Made by a program: the position numbers and the translations under genes. The notes beneath the pieces were generated by a model, which saw only the letters and a list, made by a program, of their open reading frames with translations, made no database searches and had not been told where the DNA came from. A stretch of DNA of 64,000 bases from Nectonema munidae (Eukaryota > Nematomorpha > Nectonematoida > Nectonematidae): contig JAUIRK010001037.1 of assembly GCA_030549495.1 (NCBI GenBank), forward strand, positions 571,001-635,000, in the 5' to 3' direction. Below, piece after piece: positions 11,106 through 23,554 of the stretch; the first letter of the stretch is position 1; the number at the start of each line of letters is the position of its first letter.

Positions 11106-12560
11106 GATAACATAACATAATTTAACATAATTTATTAAGCGAATAGAAAGGCAAATTTGCCTGTAATGATCGCATCAATTTAAGGCAAAGAAAAACTAAA
11201 CTGATCAAGAATAGTATAAGTGACAATTATGGAAAAAAGATTAATATAAGGAAACTAGGATATTCCGAGTTACTAAGCTAGGAAGGAGTATGCATCTTAT
11301 CTTTTCAGAAGTGGTCAAGGCGTTGCTTGAAGATGTTTAAAGTAGGAGAGGTCACTACATACGCGGGAAGGCTTTTCCAGTCGTTGATCATTCTGTTAGA
11401 AAAGAAGTTTTTGCGAAAGTGCTTTTTGTGTCGGCTTTTTATAAATTTGTACTGATGAGTTCTTTGAAATCTTGAAGAAAATGGGGGTAGGATATCAGGA
11501 TTAACATGAATGTTTTTATTTATGATGTTAAATACTGTTATCATGTCGTTTCTTTTATATCTGTATGACATAAGTGGTAAGGACAGAGTCTGCCATCTTT
11601 CTTTATAGTGCAGTTCTTTGAGGCCTTTCTTTCTTTTAATTATATGTTGCTGTACTTTCTCCAAAGATTTCATATTTTTTATGCAGGTAGGTTGCAATAT
11701 TTCCGTACTCAAGGATGGGTCGTATCAAAGCTTTATATATAGGTTTAGCTATCTCGGGTTCAAAGGAAGATAAATATCGAAGAACTAAATGGAAATAGAG
11801 TAAGCTTTGGAGATGATTTTTGAAAATTGAGGCTTAAATTTGAGAGCATCATCAATAATAATTCCTAAATCGTTAATTTGTGCGGTACGCTTAATATTAT
11901 AACCACCTATGTAGTAAGTGACGCTATTATTTAAACCAATTTGTAAATGATAACATTTAGAAAAGTTTATATCCATACCTCAAGTGTTACACCATTGGTA
12001 TAAAGTAAAAAGGTCGGCTTGAAGTTGTAGTTTAGATTTGTTAGTTGATTCGGAGTACATTTTAAGATCATCAGCAAACAATTTTGAGCGAGAACGAACT
12101 TGGGTGTGTAGATCATTTATGTGAATGTTGAAAAGTAGTGGTCCTATCACACTGCCTTGGATAACACCACTAATCACTCTACTTGAATGTGATATATGGC
12201 CATTCACGGTGACAAACTGGGTTCTATCGGCCAAGAAGTTATCAATCCAATTAATAATTCCAGAGTTAATGTCATAGGCTAATAATTTACTGAGTAAATA
12301 ATTATGCGGAACCTTGTCGAATGCCTTTCGCCGTGTCATTATTTTCAAAGAGATTAGTAACATCATCGTGGAACTCCAATAATTGTGTTACAGTAGATTT
12401 CTTTTTCAGAAAACCATGTTGTTTAGTGTTAATCAAATGCATTTCTTCCAAATAAAAAAGAATATTATCAGCAAATATATAGATTCAAGCACTTTTGACA
12501 GGACGGAAGTTAAACTAATAGGCCTGTGCAACGCACCAGATATGAAAAATATTTGGGTAT
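11106..12560 (-). mobile_element. 5'-truncated CR1/L2-like LINE remnant
   Basis: A reverse-transcriptase region reads leftward. Pieces near 12520-12370 on the minus strand suggest LTSVLSKVLESI, QHGF and STVTQLLEFHDDV (fingers). The frame 12366-11980 has AFDKVPHNYLLSKLLAYDIN, SGVIQGSVIGPLLFNIHIND (changed PQG motif) and the catalytic box FADDLKMY. The next frame (11976-11785) has DLGIIIDDALKF, and 11712-11305 carries the conserved C-terminal tail ending WKSLPAYVVTSPTLNIFKQR. The 3' UTR contains a palindrome AGGCAAATTTGCCT (11149-11162), then AATAAA and an (ATGTT)-like tail at 11106-11135. Several frame breaks and loss of the 5' half, including endonuclease, show that it is dead. Clade assignment to CR1/L2 rests on motif style only. 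Confidence 0.85.
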
Positions 12561-12616
12561 GTAAATCAGAGGCCAGGATAAGAGAACTTACAATTCAACT
12601 CTACAAGGATAAGTAA

Positions 12617-15033
12617 CTGTAAAATTAAAATTAAAAATTAAAGGAGAGAAATTTTATCTACATCTAATATTGATATTTCGGATAACGATGATGACTGAAA
12701 AAGGAAAAAGATGTAAGCTGATAAGAAAAGCTCATTTTCCAGACTAAAAAGAGTTTGACTTGACAGGAGTTGAGTTGTTTGCATCAAAGTGAAAAATGAA
12801 ATTTATTATCCAAAAATGTAAAGAGTTTAAATTACCGAGCAAAACAGGAAAGATTTTCACGCTCCAGACTTCTTAAGTCGGGGCAAAGATAAAAGGTTTA
12901 TTAAAAGGAATAGTCTTAGAGCATCGGGTCGATCGATGGTGTCTGTTCATTGATTCTTTTAAAAAAGTCTCAAAATACCAATCTATACCAATTCGTTACT
13001 ATGTAAAAGAAGACTACATAAAGTTAAGATTTTTGATGGAGAAAATCATATAAAGAGTATAAATGGAACATATGGGCTAACTTCAAGATTTTCAGAATCC
13101 CACTAAGCTTACAAATTTGATATATTAAGCACCCGATTTGTAGCGATAGTGAAAGGCCAGAAAAGTAATCTCCTTAGACTAGTGTCCCAAAAATGTAAGG
13201 AACAATTCTCTTGTCACGAGCAACTAATATTCTCTCTCTTCTCGTCACGTCACATGGATCGTAGCCTCATATTAATAATTTATGCAGATGCAGGTAGAAG
13301 TTTTCCCAAGGTGTCAAACAAAAGTAGCTGTTGGTGTGTTTTGTTAAAAATTTGCTAATCATAAAAATAATGTTACAAGATTTCATTAAAAGCTCATTGA
13401 AGAAAAAATGTTATTTCGCGGCTAATTTATTTCTAAATCCGCCATTGAGCCCTAATATCAATCAAGGTTTTTTAGTGTTGAAAATAATAATACAAAAAAT
13501 CTGTTTTTATAATTTTTTATATAAATATTGGAGACATACAAAAAAATAACGTCATTTTAAAATGAGCACATCAAACATCATAAAATTGACGAAAATTTAT
13601 AATAAAGCAAAAAATTGGCCAAAATTTGTAGTTGACTGACTATGTTTTACATTAACCTTCAAATGACCATTTTAAACTCCTTTTAGAGTTGCAGCAATCT
13701 CATAATACAAAAAAACTCGAAATAAAAAGCATTTGATTCAAAAACTACATTTTGTAGTTCTGATTTTAAAATAAAGTTTTATATGTTAATTTTTACCAAA
13801 TATAATAGGTATGTATATTCAGAAACGAAATAAATACAAATATAAATAATGTAAAAAAAATCGAATAGAATTTCAGGGCTAACTGTCACCACTAAAGAAA
13901 AAATATTTTAACGGTAACAAGAACGCGAAAATACTCTCTATATTTTCTTCGGATTTCTGTAAAATGTCATTTAGCGAAATCAAAAACCATATCAGGTTTA
14001 TTTTGTAAAAAAAATTCCTCTAGAGATCTAAAACTCGGAGTCTCCCAATAATTTTTGATTCCAATAATTTAGGATATCAGAATACTATATGTCTAAGAGA
14101 ACGTGTATAACAAATTTAGGATCATTTAGGCAATGTTTAGCAGAACGAAATTGGTAAATATTAAAATAGTATAATATTTATTTAAAAATTATGAATATAT
14201 AAGATAAAGAAGATAATAAAAAAAATAATGGACAAAACAAAGTTAAAGTCAGGTAGTTTATTTACAAACAAACACAATTTAATAATACAGAAATGAAAAA
14301 AAAGTCTTATATATATATAGTGAAAATAAATGTGGAAATTAAAAAAAAGAATGTTCTAATGACTAAAAAAAGAAAATTGTTTGAAGATTTTATATCAAAA
14401 GCATAGATGAAAAAAGAGGGTAGAAAGTAAAAGAATTGGCGCAAATTTTAAAAAAGAAAAGCAAAACTAAAGTATGGTTTTACACAAATAAGAGTCTGGA
14501 ACGATGCACCTTGTAAGTTTTTCATATGAGGCAAGGAAGTCAGATCTCATTGATTTTCGAAAAGAAGATATACAAATTAGTTAACTTATAAAGAATAGCT
14601 TGTTTGCACTTTTCATATTTATACAATGGATTTATCATCTTACACAAATACCTTGGAGAAGTCCTTGTCTTTTCAAAATTGAATTTTATTCGAAGATTAC
14701 CCAGAGGAAATGAAATCGAGTTGATGAACTTAAAAGTTAAACATTTTATAATGATATAATAGACAAATAATAATTTTATTATTTATATAGATATAATAGA
14801 AAATGCTGTAGAAAATGCATCAAAAAAAGAAATAATTTACGATGAATATTTTTTTTCTTTGAAATATTTTCTCATTTGCTCTTAAAAAATTAAGCATATG
14901 TGATTTTACACTACATTTTTATAGAATATTCTTGAAAATAGAGTTAGTTTGTATTTTTTTATAAAAGATAAAATGTTAGTATTTTTATAAAATCTAAATC
15001 TGCTGAAACTTTTTTTAATTCTTAAAAGCTATG
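12617..15033. other. AT-rich DNA without genes
   Basis: No domain, transposon end or splice-flanked frame was recognised. Several ORFs under 75 codons occur but have low-complexity, stop-limited composition. Confidence 0.6.
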
Positions 15034-15037
15034 TTAA

Positions 15038-15166
15038 CCCGTTAACGGCCAGAGCTGACTATAGTCGACTTTACAAAAATAAAATCCTCTGTGTTTATCA
15101 ATGCTCTTTAATACAAATCTTCTGCTTTACATTAGATATCGTCTGATTATTCTGGTCGTTAACGGG
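15038..15166. mobile_element. TTAA-flanked miniature element, copy A (129 bp)
   Basis: The ends CCCGTTAACGGCCAGAG and CTGGTCGTTAACGGG are inverted repeats (about 14 of 15 matching), flanked by TTAA (15034-15037) and TTGA (15167-15170). TTAA target duplication is the hallmark of piggyBac mobilisation. In reverse complement, the interior CAGACGATATCTAA and GCAGAAGATTTGTATT align with copies near 38.0, 38.4 and 44.0 kb. Non-coding. Confidence 0.85.
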
Positions 15167-15641
15167 TTGAATGCAGTTAGATAGTTAAACTACTACTTTT
15201 CGAGCAATCCTCCATTATAAATAGAAGAATTCGTTTTCTGAGAATTGAATTGGGGCGATTTACTTTGGAGTGATCCATTTTGAGAAATTCACCGAGATTC
15301 CTAGCCAACATCTACAAGATTTTATAAGCAAATAAAATATTTTTCTCTTTTATTGTGGGTGAATGTTTAAGTGTCGTAACCAGAATAACAAGTATGTAAA
15401 GATATAAAGTATACAACTTTCAATTCTTATAGACTGATGGTGACTTTGAAAAATATATTTAACTTGGAAAAGGATCTATTTCAACGACAATTTACTACTT
15501 TTTCAAGAAGTAGAGAAGACAATGAAAAGACTGTTTGTTAAGAAAACGGCAAGTGAGTGGCTGTGCATGTATTCCTGTCTTTATAAGGGACCTTTCTTTT
15601 CTTTTGTAGTAATCGGTAAACACATACACTTTTTTCCATTC

Positions 15642-16015
15642 TCAAAAGTGTGAGCCAAGGTCGTCTTTGTTTTCTTCAATTTCATCTTCGACATACTCAG
15701 CGAGTCCTCTTTCTCTTTTTCTCACCGGTCCATCTCCGTTTCCAATAGTTTCTTTTTCACAAAACGAAATAATGCGTTCCAAATTCATTTGCCAAGACCA
15801 CAAATTTTCATTGTGGATGATTTTTGTAAATCTTTTTTAATGATCCTAAAAATGAATAGTCTTTTTCTTGCTTAAAAATAGCTCCAAATACGCCAATAAT
15901 TTCCTTGTGTTTAAAATCGCCACAAATATTCAAAGCGGTGTGAGATCTATTCGAGGTATATATACTTAGAACATGAAAAATGTCAAATCAATTTCAGCAC
16001 TTATAAAAAAGAAGT
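15642..16015 (-). pseudogene. ankyrin-like coding remnant, unassigned
   Basis: On the minus strand a frame reads FDIFHVLSIYTSNRSHTALN then ICGDFKHKEIIGVFGAIFKQ and DYSFLGSLKKIYKNHP. TALNICGDFKHKEII resembles the ankyrin helix signature TALHxAxxxGHxEIV. After a frame change near 15811 it continues NENLWSWQMNLERIISFCEK, then GNGDGPVRKRERGLAEYVED and ends at a stop at 15642. The acidic C-terminal part has strong coding character. A decayed or duplicated host gene piece is likeliest; an exon with a sequencing error is possible. The ankyrin assignment rests on one repeat only. Confidence 0.35.
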
Positions 16016-16099
16016 TGAAGCCTTGGAACTGAAATCTAAAGATAAAAAGTAGTGAATAGAAAATAATTTAAAAACTAATCTCATTTTAATAAGACTTGT

Positions 16100-16384
16100 T
16101 TGTCTTCGTATATTGAATTTGATAATGTTACCCACGAAAAAGTGCTAAATAACCACAAAAATGTCATTGAGAAACCGACTGTATCCTATTGTTCAAGTGG
16201 AAACATGCTTTTACTAAGTGTAAATTGGTATACAGGGAAGAGATTCTATTTTGGAGTTTTAGAGAGCAGGGATCCAGTTGGATTTTGGATCTTTATTACT
16301 TTAAAGAAAACCAAGACCTTGTCTTTAAAATTTCCAAAGATACATAATATTTTAAATGCAAAAATTAATTCACTAAATATCTAA
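16100..16384 (+). CDS. open frame without recognised domain
   Basis: A 94-codon frame has no early ATG; the first is about 36 codons in (MLLLSVNWYTGKRFYFGVLE). It contains FDNVTHEKVLNNHKNVIEKP. No domain or splice sites were identified. Probably chance or a fragment. Confidence 0.15.
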   Translation: MSSYIEFDNVTHEKVLNNHKNVIEKPTVSYCSSGNMLLLSVNWYTGKRFYFGVLESRDPVGFWIFITLKKTKTLSLKFPKIHNILNAKINSLNI

Positions 16385-17067
16385 CTAATTAAAATTAATT
16401 GATCATTTTATTCATGCATTTTCCACCAGGAAAACACAAAAAAAATCAATTAAATATTTCATAATTTGATTCATAGCGGGTAAATAAATCATTTTATTTC
16501 TTTTTTTCATTTTTCCTTGCTTGCAAACATTTTTCTTTAAAAGACGAAACTTTTAAAAGGGTAAATAGGATCCCTTTTTCCAAAAGCTTGCAAATTTTTC
16601 ACTTCAATTTTTTGAAATCTTTATTTTTATTTTCCATTAAAACTAAAACTTTACTTCGAATAAATGATTCAAAATTTTAATCATGAACATCTAAAAAAAC
16701 TTTCAATATATATCTATTTTTGAAAACAACATAGTGAAAAATAAGTCTCTCATGACACATTTTTAATCCATGTTTGAATAACCTTTCAAATGCAAGGCAC
16801 TTATCAATCATATAGAATATTGTTGAATATTAGTAATTTGCAACTTTTTATGTGCAAATAATTTTAAATCGCATAATAAATAAACTTTTCACCTTTTTAG
16901 GAAACATAATGTATAATTAATATTCAAAATTAAGGTATGTGAGAAATTTTACAAAATCAAGTATAACAAAAATTGGTTCATTATCTATCACACGCAAATA
17001 TTTAATAATTAAGTATAAAATATAAGATAAAAGAGAAATGAAAAATATATATTTTATTAATATACTG
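16385..17067. other. AT-rich DNA without genes
   Basis: Nothing recognisable on either strand. Confidence 0.6.
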
Positions 17068-17218
17068 TTAAAAGATTGCAATCCTTAAATCACTTTGGTA
17101 AAGGTAATGAACGACTTCCTCGATTTCGAGGCATTTAAGACTTGCAACTTCCCCTGTAGGCACGACATAGACACTTGCAGAAAAATGAATGGATTGTGGT
17201 TTCCTTTTTCGCTTCAAC
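17068..17218 (-). CDS. short exon-like frame (49 codons)
   Basis: The minus strand reads KLKRKRKPQSIHFSASVYVV then PTGEVASLKCLEIEEVVHYL before a stop. Two acceptor-like sites, GTTCAATCAG at the upstream edge and ATTTTTCTGCAAG inside, could start an exon. GC is locally raised. No family is recognised and no donor is convincing. Confidence 0.2.
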
Positions 17219-18442
17219 TTTCATCCCTTTGAAAATATATTTTCACGCTGATTGAACAAAAACTTAAAAGCACCATTTTCTTTTTATCTTTTGAAATGAA
17301 TGAAGATGCTTAACAGAAAAACTTGACAAATCCAGAGTAGCATATAATGACTCAACGCAGTAGGGGAAGGAGATGAGCAAGTTTCTAAAAGTTAAAAAAT
17401 TTACACACACATATATATATATAAAAGTTAGAATAATATTTGAGATTGAACAATAAAGAATTTTATTTACGTTTTTAAAGGCACCTCTTAAAAGAAAATT
17501 AAAAAATAGTGTGGTGTATGTATTAACGCCATCTAAATCATGCATTTAGGAGTGAAAGCCGCGTTTTGTAGTGCTCTTCTCCCTAGCAGTGTGCAATACC
17601 CCAACTTCTAAAATACCATAATTAAATGATAGATAAATCGAGCATTTTAGAAGTTGCAGGCCCCATCCAACTGATATGTTTTGTTGAAACAGAGTGACAA
17701 TTCAAAGATGAAATGTTGAAGAATTTTGAAGCAAGACCCCCCCCCCCCCATCAAAGGACGCATTGGAAGTGAAAGAGCCTTTGAATAATGCTAACGATCT
17801 CTGTGAGTCTGGTCCATAGAAAATATTTGTAAGACTTTTATATGCTTTTATTAGAATAATATACTCCTCCCTCCAATAGTTATGGGTACACGACACTTCA
17901 CCCTTTTTTTAATAAGGGTAGAGACGGAGCTAGGACCACATCTAAATATCATTTTTGCATCTTGAGATGGAACAGAAGGGATATATTTGTACAAGTCTCA
18001 GTTGGAGCCATCCAAGTAAAAATGTTTGGCGCGGACTCTTGATTTGCAAAAACAGTGAACAGTCTTTTTCCTTTAATAAAAAAAAGAAACAAAGGGTGTA
18101 TGATGAATGCAATTGTTTTTTCGTTTTTTTAGAATCCTTCAAAAGAATTTTGAATTTAAATAGAAATTTTTTTAACGTACTCCATATCATTACGCTTAGA
18201 TGTTTGTTACGTTTTTAAAATTTTTCATTCCTTTTCTCCTTAAATTGAAAAATATCAGCGTGTGCATAGTTTAGTTGGTTAGGGCTCATTTTTTATTTTT
18301 TTAATTATTATCAGTCTTCCTCTTATTGGGAATATGTTTAAAAAATTGATATACTTTATCAATAACGATAGGTCATATAAATGATGATTTACATGAAATA
18401 ACGATTTTTTTATTTCAATTTCTGTCAATCAAATGGTTTAAT
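17219..18442. other. AT-rich DNA with a hairpin and a poly-C run
   Basis: CAACTTCTAAAAT (17602-17614) and ATTTTAGAAGTTG (17644-17656) form a perfect 13-bp stem with a 29-base loop. A run of 13 cytosines lies at 17737-17749. The short ORFs here show no family resemblance. Confidence 0.6.
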
Positions 18443-21324
18443 ACTATACACAGGGCCGGTGCCAAGTGTTGCGGGGCCCGATTAGAAACTTGATGGTGGG
18501 GCCCCCTCCTCTATATAGCAAATTTTATAACGCATATATATATATATACAACATCATACATACATATAATCCTACAAAAGATAAATATATAACCATTAAA
18601 TGAATGGTGTAATAAAATTTTAAAAGCAAAATGAATAGATTTATTGTTTTACTTTTGATAAAAAGAAAGACAATATACTCTTTTAGAATAATACTTTTCG
18701 AGCTTTTCTATTTGCAAAATATTTTAAAATATTTTCAAAGTCTAATGCTTTAGCAATCTCATGTTCTATAGAGAGCGTTGCCAAATTGTTAAGTCTTTCT
18801 TGTGAGATCGTAGATCTCAAGTATGTTTTAATTAGCTTCAGCTTTGAAAAACCTCTTTCCCTTGAGGCGACTGATATTGGCATTGTTAAATAAATCCTTA
18901 ACACAATGAAAACATTAGGAAATGCTGTAAATCTATTATTTTCTATCAGGTGTTCAAACAACGCATAAGGCTTAATTGTAGAGGGAAGGAAAGTTTTCAG
19001 AGCTTCAAGTTCTTCAGCCAACAAATACCCATCAATGTCTTTACTTTTTTCAGTAACAACTTTTCCGTCAGCGTCCTGTTTCATTTTGGTGAGTGTTAAA
19101 GCTGCTTCAAGGTTTAATGCATGCTTTCTCATTTCCGACTTCTGTATATTTTGAAAGTTATTTACAAATCCAAATAACTTCACGTGATTTTTGAGTTGTT
19201 GAAATCTGCTTTCCAATGACTGAATAGCTTGATCTAGCACTAAGGTGAAGCACTGAATTCTGTATGCTTCTTTTGGATCGTCTATAGGTTGATCTTCTGC
19301 TTCATATAAAAACATTCTTTTCCTTCTTCGTAATTGTTTTTCTTGAAATTTTCTAAACTCAAATGGCAACTCAACAACTTCAGCTAATTCATTTGCACTT
19401 ACTAAAACACCATTAAAGCCTTCCTCCCTATAATTTTTCAGCCATGACAAGAGTTGTTCATATGATTCCATTCCTTCATTAATGTCCTTTTTTCACCTTG
19501 TAATTCCTTGCTCACGTAGTTAACTTTAAAAAGTACATCATACCAAAATACTAAAGAAACTAGAAATTTGTAGTTTTTTAGCTGGTTGGCTAATGATTCG
19601 GCTTCTGCTTTTATCTTGGGCTGATCTGCTCTCTCTGCTACTTCAACAAGTGCATCATATACTTCTCCAAGCTGATAACGAATAGCTTTAACGCTATCAA
19701 TACGACACTCCCACCTTGTATTGCTTAAGGGTTTCACTGTTAACATAGTTACATGTTTTTTCAAAATTGCCCATCTTCTAGTTGATGCTGAGAACAAAAC
19801 ATAGATGGCTTCCAAGATCCCAAAAAACGTAATAGCATCTGGACAACACTTAGCTACATCTCCGAGTAAAAGGTTAAAATTGTGGCATGCACATGGTACA
19901 AAAAATGCTCTTGAATTTTCCTTCAACAGTCGGGCTTGTACTCCAGACGTGTGACCTTTCATGTTGCTACCGTTGTCATAGCCTTGGCCTCGAATGTCCT
20001 GCACTTCTAAATTCAATTCCTTTAATGATTATCTGAAATTTGATCCATGGTTTTATCCTCATTCTGCAAATAATTGATGATTCTCTCATCTTCAAACCGA
20101 GGGCGTTTCAAAGATGGCGTGACAAGGAACTTTTTTAAAGCACCTCTATGCTTTTTATTTTCTGCTGCCTTTGCCTTGGCCAATGCTCGTTTCTTGTTAC
20201 CACATAAATATTTACGCCCTTTATCTCGATTTCTACTTGTGCTTGTCATGATGTAGTGCCTCTTTATTTAACTTTTGTATTTAGAAAAAGGAAGATCTAA
20301 AAAAGTAACAAAACAGAAGAATTAGTAAAGAAATAAACCTATCACAAGAAATTAACATTTTTAAAATAATATTTTTTGGTGATATAAATTTTAAAATATT
20401 TATGTTGACAAGACGATGAAGACATTGTTTGTAATTGTGAACAGTTACAAGATTCTAAATTGTTCATTTATTTAAACAAGACAAAATTAAAAATATTAAA
20501 AAAAACATTAGACAAATTGTTATAAAATATTCAATGAAACAGTTCAGTAAAAAACTTATGACAATATATTTCAAAAAAGCAGAATAAAATAACTTTAAAT
20601 AGCTAACGCCATTTTGCTTTTAGCGGAAAAAAATTTAAAAATTACTAAATATAAAAACAAACATGATTACCTGTAGCTATTCGGTACATGACCTTGAGCA
20701 ATCTCTGGGTGATCTATGCCACCACTAGTAATTAGGTACCTTATTTAGATCGAGTCTATGCAGATTTGGACATTTGTAGTTGGGTAATCAAACTAGAAGG
20801 GCCGAGGATGTACTTGGAGTTAAATCTTTTATTTAACTTATTCTTAATGTTGCAATAAAAATTTTAAGTGAGATGAAATTACCTGTATATTGATAGCACA
20901 AGTTCGAGTTGTGTTAATTCATATAATCGTCACATAGAGGCATTCATATGATCGTCACATGGAGGTGGGTGTGTTTGTTTACTCAGAATGTGTACTATTA
21001 TGTTCGCTATTAGTTACCTTCGCCAAATTTGCATTAGAATCAAAAATGAATTAGGTTTAAAATTTGATATCTCACTTCAAAACCATTTGATCCAGACGAA
21101 ATTAGCAGGGTAAATTGGTCTCGTATAGAGCAACTAATATGCAAATATCATTAGCAATAACACGCTCTTTGCTCAGATATTGCGTTGTAATATCTCATTT
21201 TGTAAATTTCGTATTTTGCATTAATTTCAACTGTTCCGATCATAGTAAATGCGGGGCCCTTCAGACGCGGGGCCCAATTTGGTCTAATCGGTCAAATCGG
21301 CTAAAAACCGGCCCTGACTATACA
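18443..21324 (-). mobile_element. hAT transposon (ZMYM1/TTF type) with perfect 8-bp target duplication
   Basis: The element proper spans 18451-21316 (2,866 bp) between ACTATACA copies at 18443-18450 and 21317-21324. Both ends begin CAGGGCCGGT when read inward. Subterminal GGGGCCC words occur on both sides (18474-18505 and 21249-21274), a likely transposase-binding arrangement. The transposase reads leftward. A (TA)n run lies near 18536-18548. Exact target copies and largely open frames indicate a comparatively recent insertion. Confidence 0.95.
18683..20249 (-). pseudogene. hAT transposase, ZMYM1-like, internally deleted
   Basis: The protein begins at the ATG at 20249 with MTSTSRNRDKGRKYLCGNKK, a basic N terminus typical of ZMYM1-like hAT proteins, and runs to NEDKTMDQISDN. 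It then jumps to LNLEVQDIRGQGYDNGSNMK, the start of the catalytic half. The TTF zinc finger and first part of the core, including the first catalytic acidic residue, are missing, consistent with an internal deletion near 20022. The rest has GVQARLLKENSRAFFVPCAC and HNFNLLLGD, then LSNTRWECRIDSVKAIRYQL. After one frame change near 19450-19470 the last 262 codons continue to the dimerisation domain: SVASRERGFSKLKLIKTYLR, then RLNNLATLSIEHEIAKALDF. This copy cannot encode an active enzyme, but its ends are intact enough to be mobilised in trans. Confidence 0.92.
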
Positions 21325-23554
21325 CACTCTATTGGAAAGGGTTATGATGTGTGCTAGGAAACGCAGGCATGATATTTAACGTAAATATTTTTAGGAGAAC
21401 GTTTTCCAATTTTTCAAGTCGGAAGAAAGACGGAAATATCCAAATTAATTTAACTGAGATGGAGACAAATGAACGATATGCTTTCATCTTTAACTATTTA
21501 AAATTTAAAATTTAAGATGTGTAAGAAAAGATATGATCCAATCCAATATATTTCTTTTTCCTAAGACGTCTCTAAACGAATCATATAAAATTGTTTAGTG
21601 AAGTAAATAAAAACTTTCAGTTCAGATTATTATCATAACATCAGTGCTCTTGTCAGCCATTGATTAACAATATCATTTCGAACCCATTCCAATATTGCTG
21701 AAAGATGGTATTTAATCTTTTTAACATAAAATCAAGTCATCACAATGTGCATATAGAAAAGGATAGGAAACTAAAATAAAACTTGCATACCTATATTTGA
21801 CATTTTGTACTTTGAAATCTTTGAATTTGAGTTTACTGTAAAGTCGCAAGTATCTGTCGCATGAAGCATTTCAATATAGCTCTTCTTTTGGGTGATTTGC
21901 TAATTTAGAAAATTTTCATAATCATGACATGGAAAAAGCATTATATTATCTTATCACACAGCTCTTTTGGTTTTTAAAAAATGTTGTTGTACAGTAAGCA
22001 TATTTTTTAAGCGAACATTTCAATGATGGACGTTTCCTTTCGGGGAGACTTCGTCGTCAAACACTTCATCTCCAGACATTTCGTTGCAGGACGTTTCGTC
22101 TAACAGCCTTTTTGTCAGACAGCCTTTTAGTCAAAAAAGATCAGACAAAAGCTATGGGTTTTTTATATTGTTAAAGAGCCAGCAAAGTAATTCCTTAATT
22201 ATAAGCTATTAAAAAATATATATAAATCAGATAACATTTATACTAATTTTTAGGTTATGCTTTCAAATGGTAAACTTCGCTAATTCATTGTTGGAATTTT
22301 AGACTAGAGCGTTTAGCAATTTGGTTTGCATGTAAAACTATTTTTTTTACTAATTTGACTAGTTAGTTAGACTTAAGCGATAAGAATCCTTACTCTTTCA
22401 TTAGTGAAAACGTGGACCAGAGCGTTTAGTAATTTAATGAGTAAGTGGAACTCATATTTTTTCTCTCACTGAAAAAAGTATAGTAGCTGTTTGCCCTTCC
22501 TATTTCAATATTACAAGTGTTAATACTCAAACAAAAATTTTTGATCATTTTATTTAAACATAAGTTTCTTTAATAAAAGTCTCAAGTAAAAACTTTCTTT
22601 ATTATAATTTCAATAGAGAGAGGGCAGGGGGTAGTTTGTCTGCTTTAAAAATACATTTATGCAACAAAACAATCATTTGCGCCTATACAACCCTACCACA
22701 AAAAGTCTATTATCTATTATATATTTCTATTTATAAAAATAATTATTTCAAATAAACTGGAAGGCAAACAAATATCAAAGAGGGATACTTCATTTTAAGA
22801 AAGGGAGTCTATAGCAGAATGAGACGCGCCTCCTCTGAATACGCCATTGACTATGAACCAATTATTTTGAACGAGTTATTCCACTTATGAAGTTTGTTCT
22901 TTCAAACAAAACGGCTTCTAGCAGTTTCTCAAGATTCCAACTACAAATAAGGCTGGCGTTTGTTATGACATCAATGGTGTACCTAGAAAGCGTGTCACTT
23001 CAGAGAGTGTTAATTTGGGTGCTAAGAAAACTTGCTAGCAGAAAACTGGGTCTTACAATACTGGGTCTCAAATTCACATTGAATATTAAAGTTTTTTAAT
23101 TGTAGAAAAATGATCATGTCCTCTAAATAGAGCTTCAGGAAAGCAAATAAAATGTATAATATTTCTTATTTAGCATTTGTACTCCTTCCTTATCTCCCCA
23201 ACCTCTGCCAATAAAAATTTTTACTTATGTTAAAAGATGACAAATTGCATTATAAAGATGATGTATTTATTTGTATTAGAGGAAAAATTAACGCTGAAAA
23301 TATCAATTAAAAAGAGGGGGTGAGTAAACAAGTGGCAAAAATAAAAAGTTAAATAAAAAGATCACTTAAATTTTTTTATTATGAAAAAGTTAGATAAAAA
23401 TATGTTAAAAACGAAAATCATAGCAAGCTTACTGTGGAGGCGAAATATCAACGATATATTGAAGTAGTGAATCAAAAGGATATATCTTACACATTTACTT
23501 TTACCTCTTTTCCCCACAACTAACACATATATGAGTTCAGCAGGGCTGTGAGTG
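21325..23554. other. AT-rich DNA, no gene, one minisatellite
   Basis: Apart from the degenerate repeat at 22020-22140 nothing is recognised. GAATACGCCATTG near 22840-22852 resembles an hAT end but has no partner. Confidence 0.55.
22020..22140. repeat. degenerate ~15-bp minisatellite (GACNTTTCGTC type)
   Basis: Successive units read GACTTCGTCGTCA, ACACTTCATCTCCA, GACATTTCGTTGCAG, GACGTTTCGTCTAAC, AGCCTTTTTGTCAGAC and AGCCTTTTAGTC, a period of about 15-16 bases. It is markedly richer in GC than its flanks. Confidence 0.7.

Noticed and set aside
22835-22855. Isolated hAT-like end GAATACGCCATTG (also TAGATACGTCATTG at 44782)
   Set aside because: No partner terminus or target duplication was found for either.
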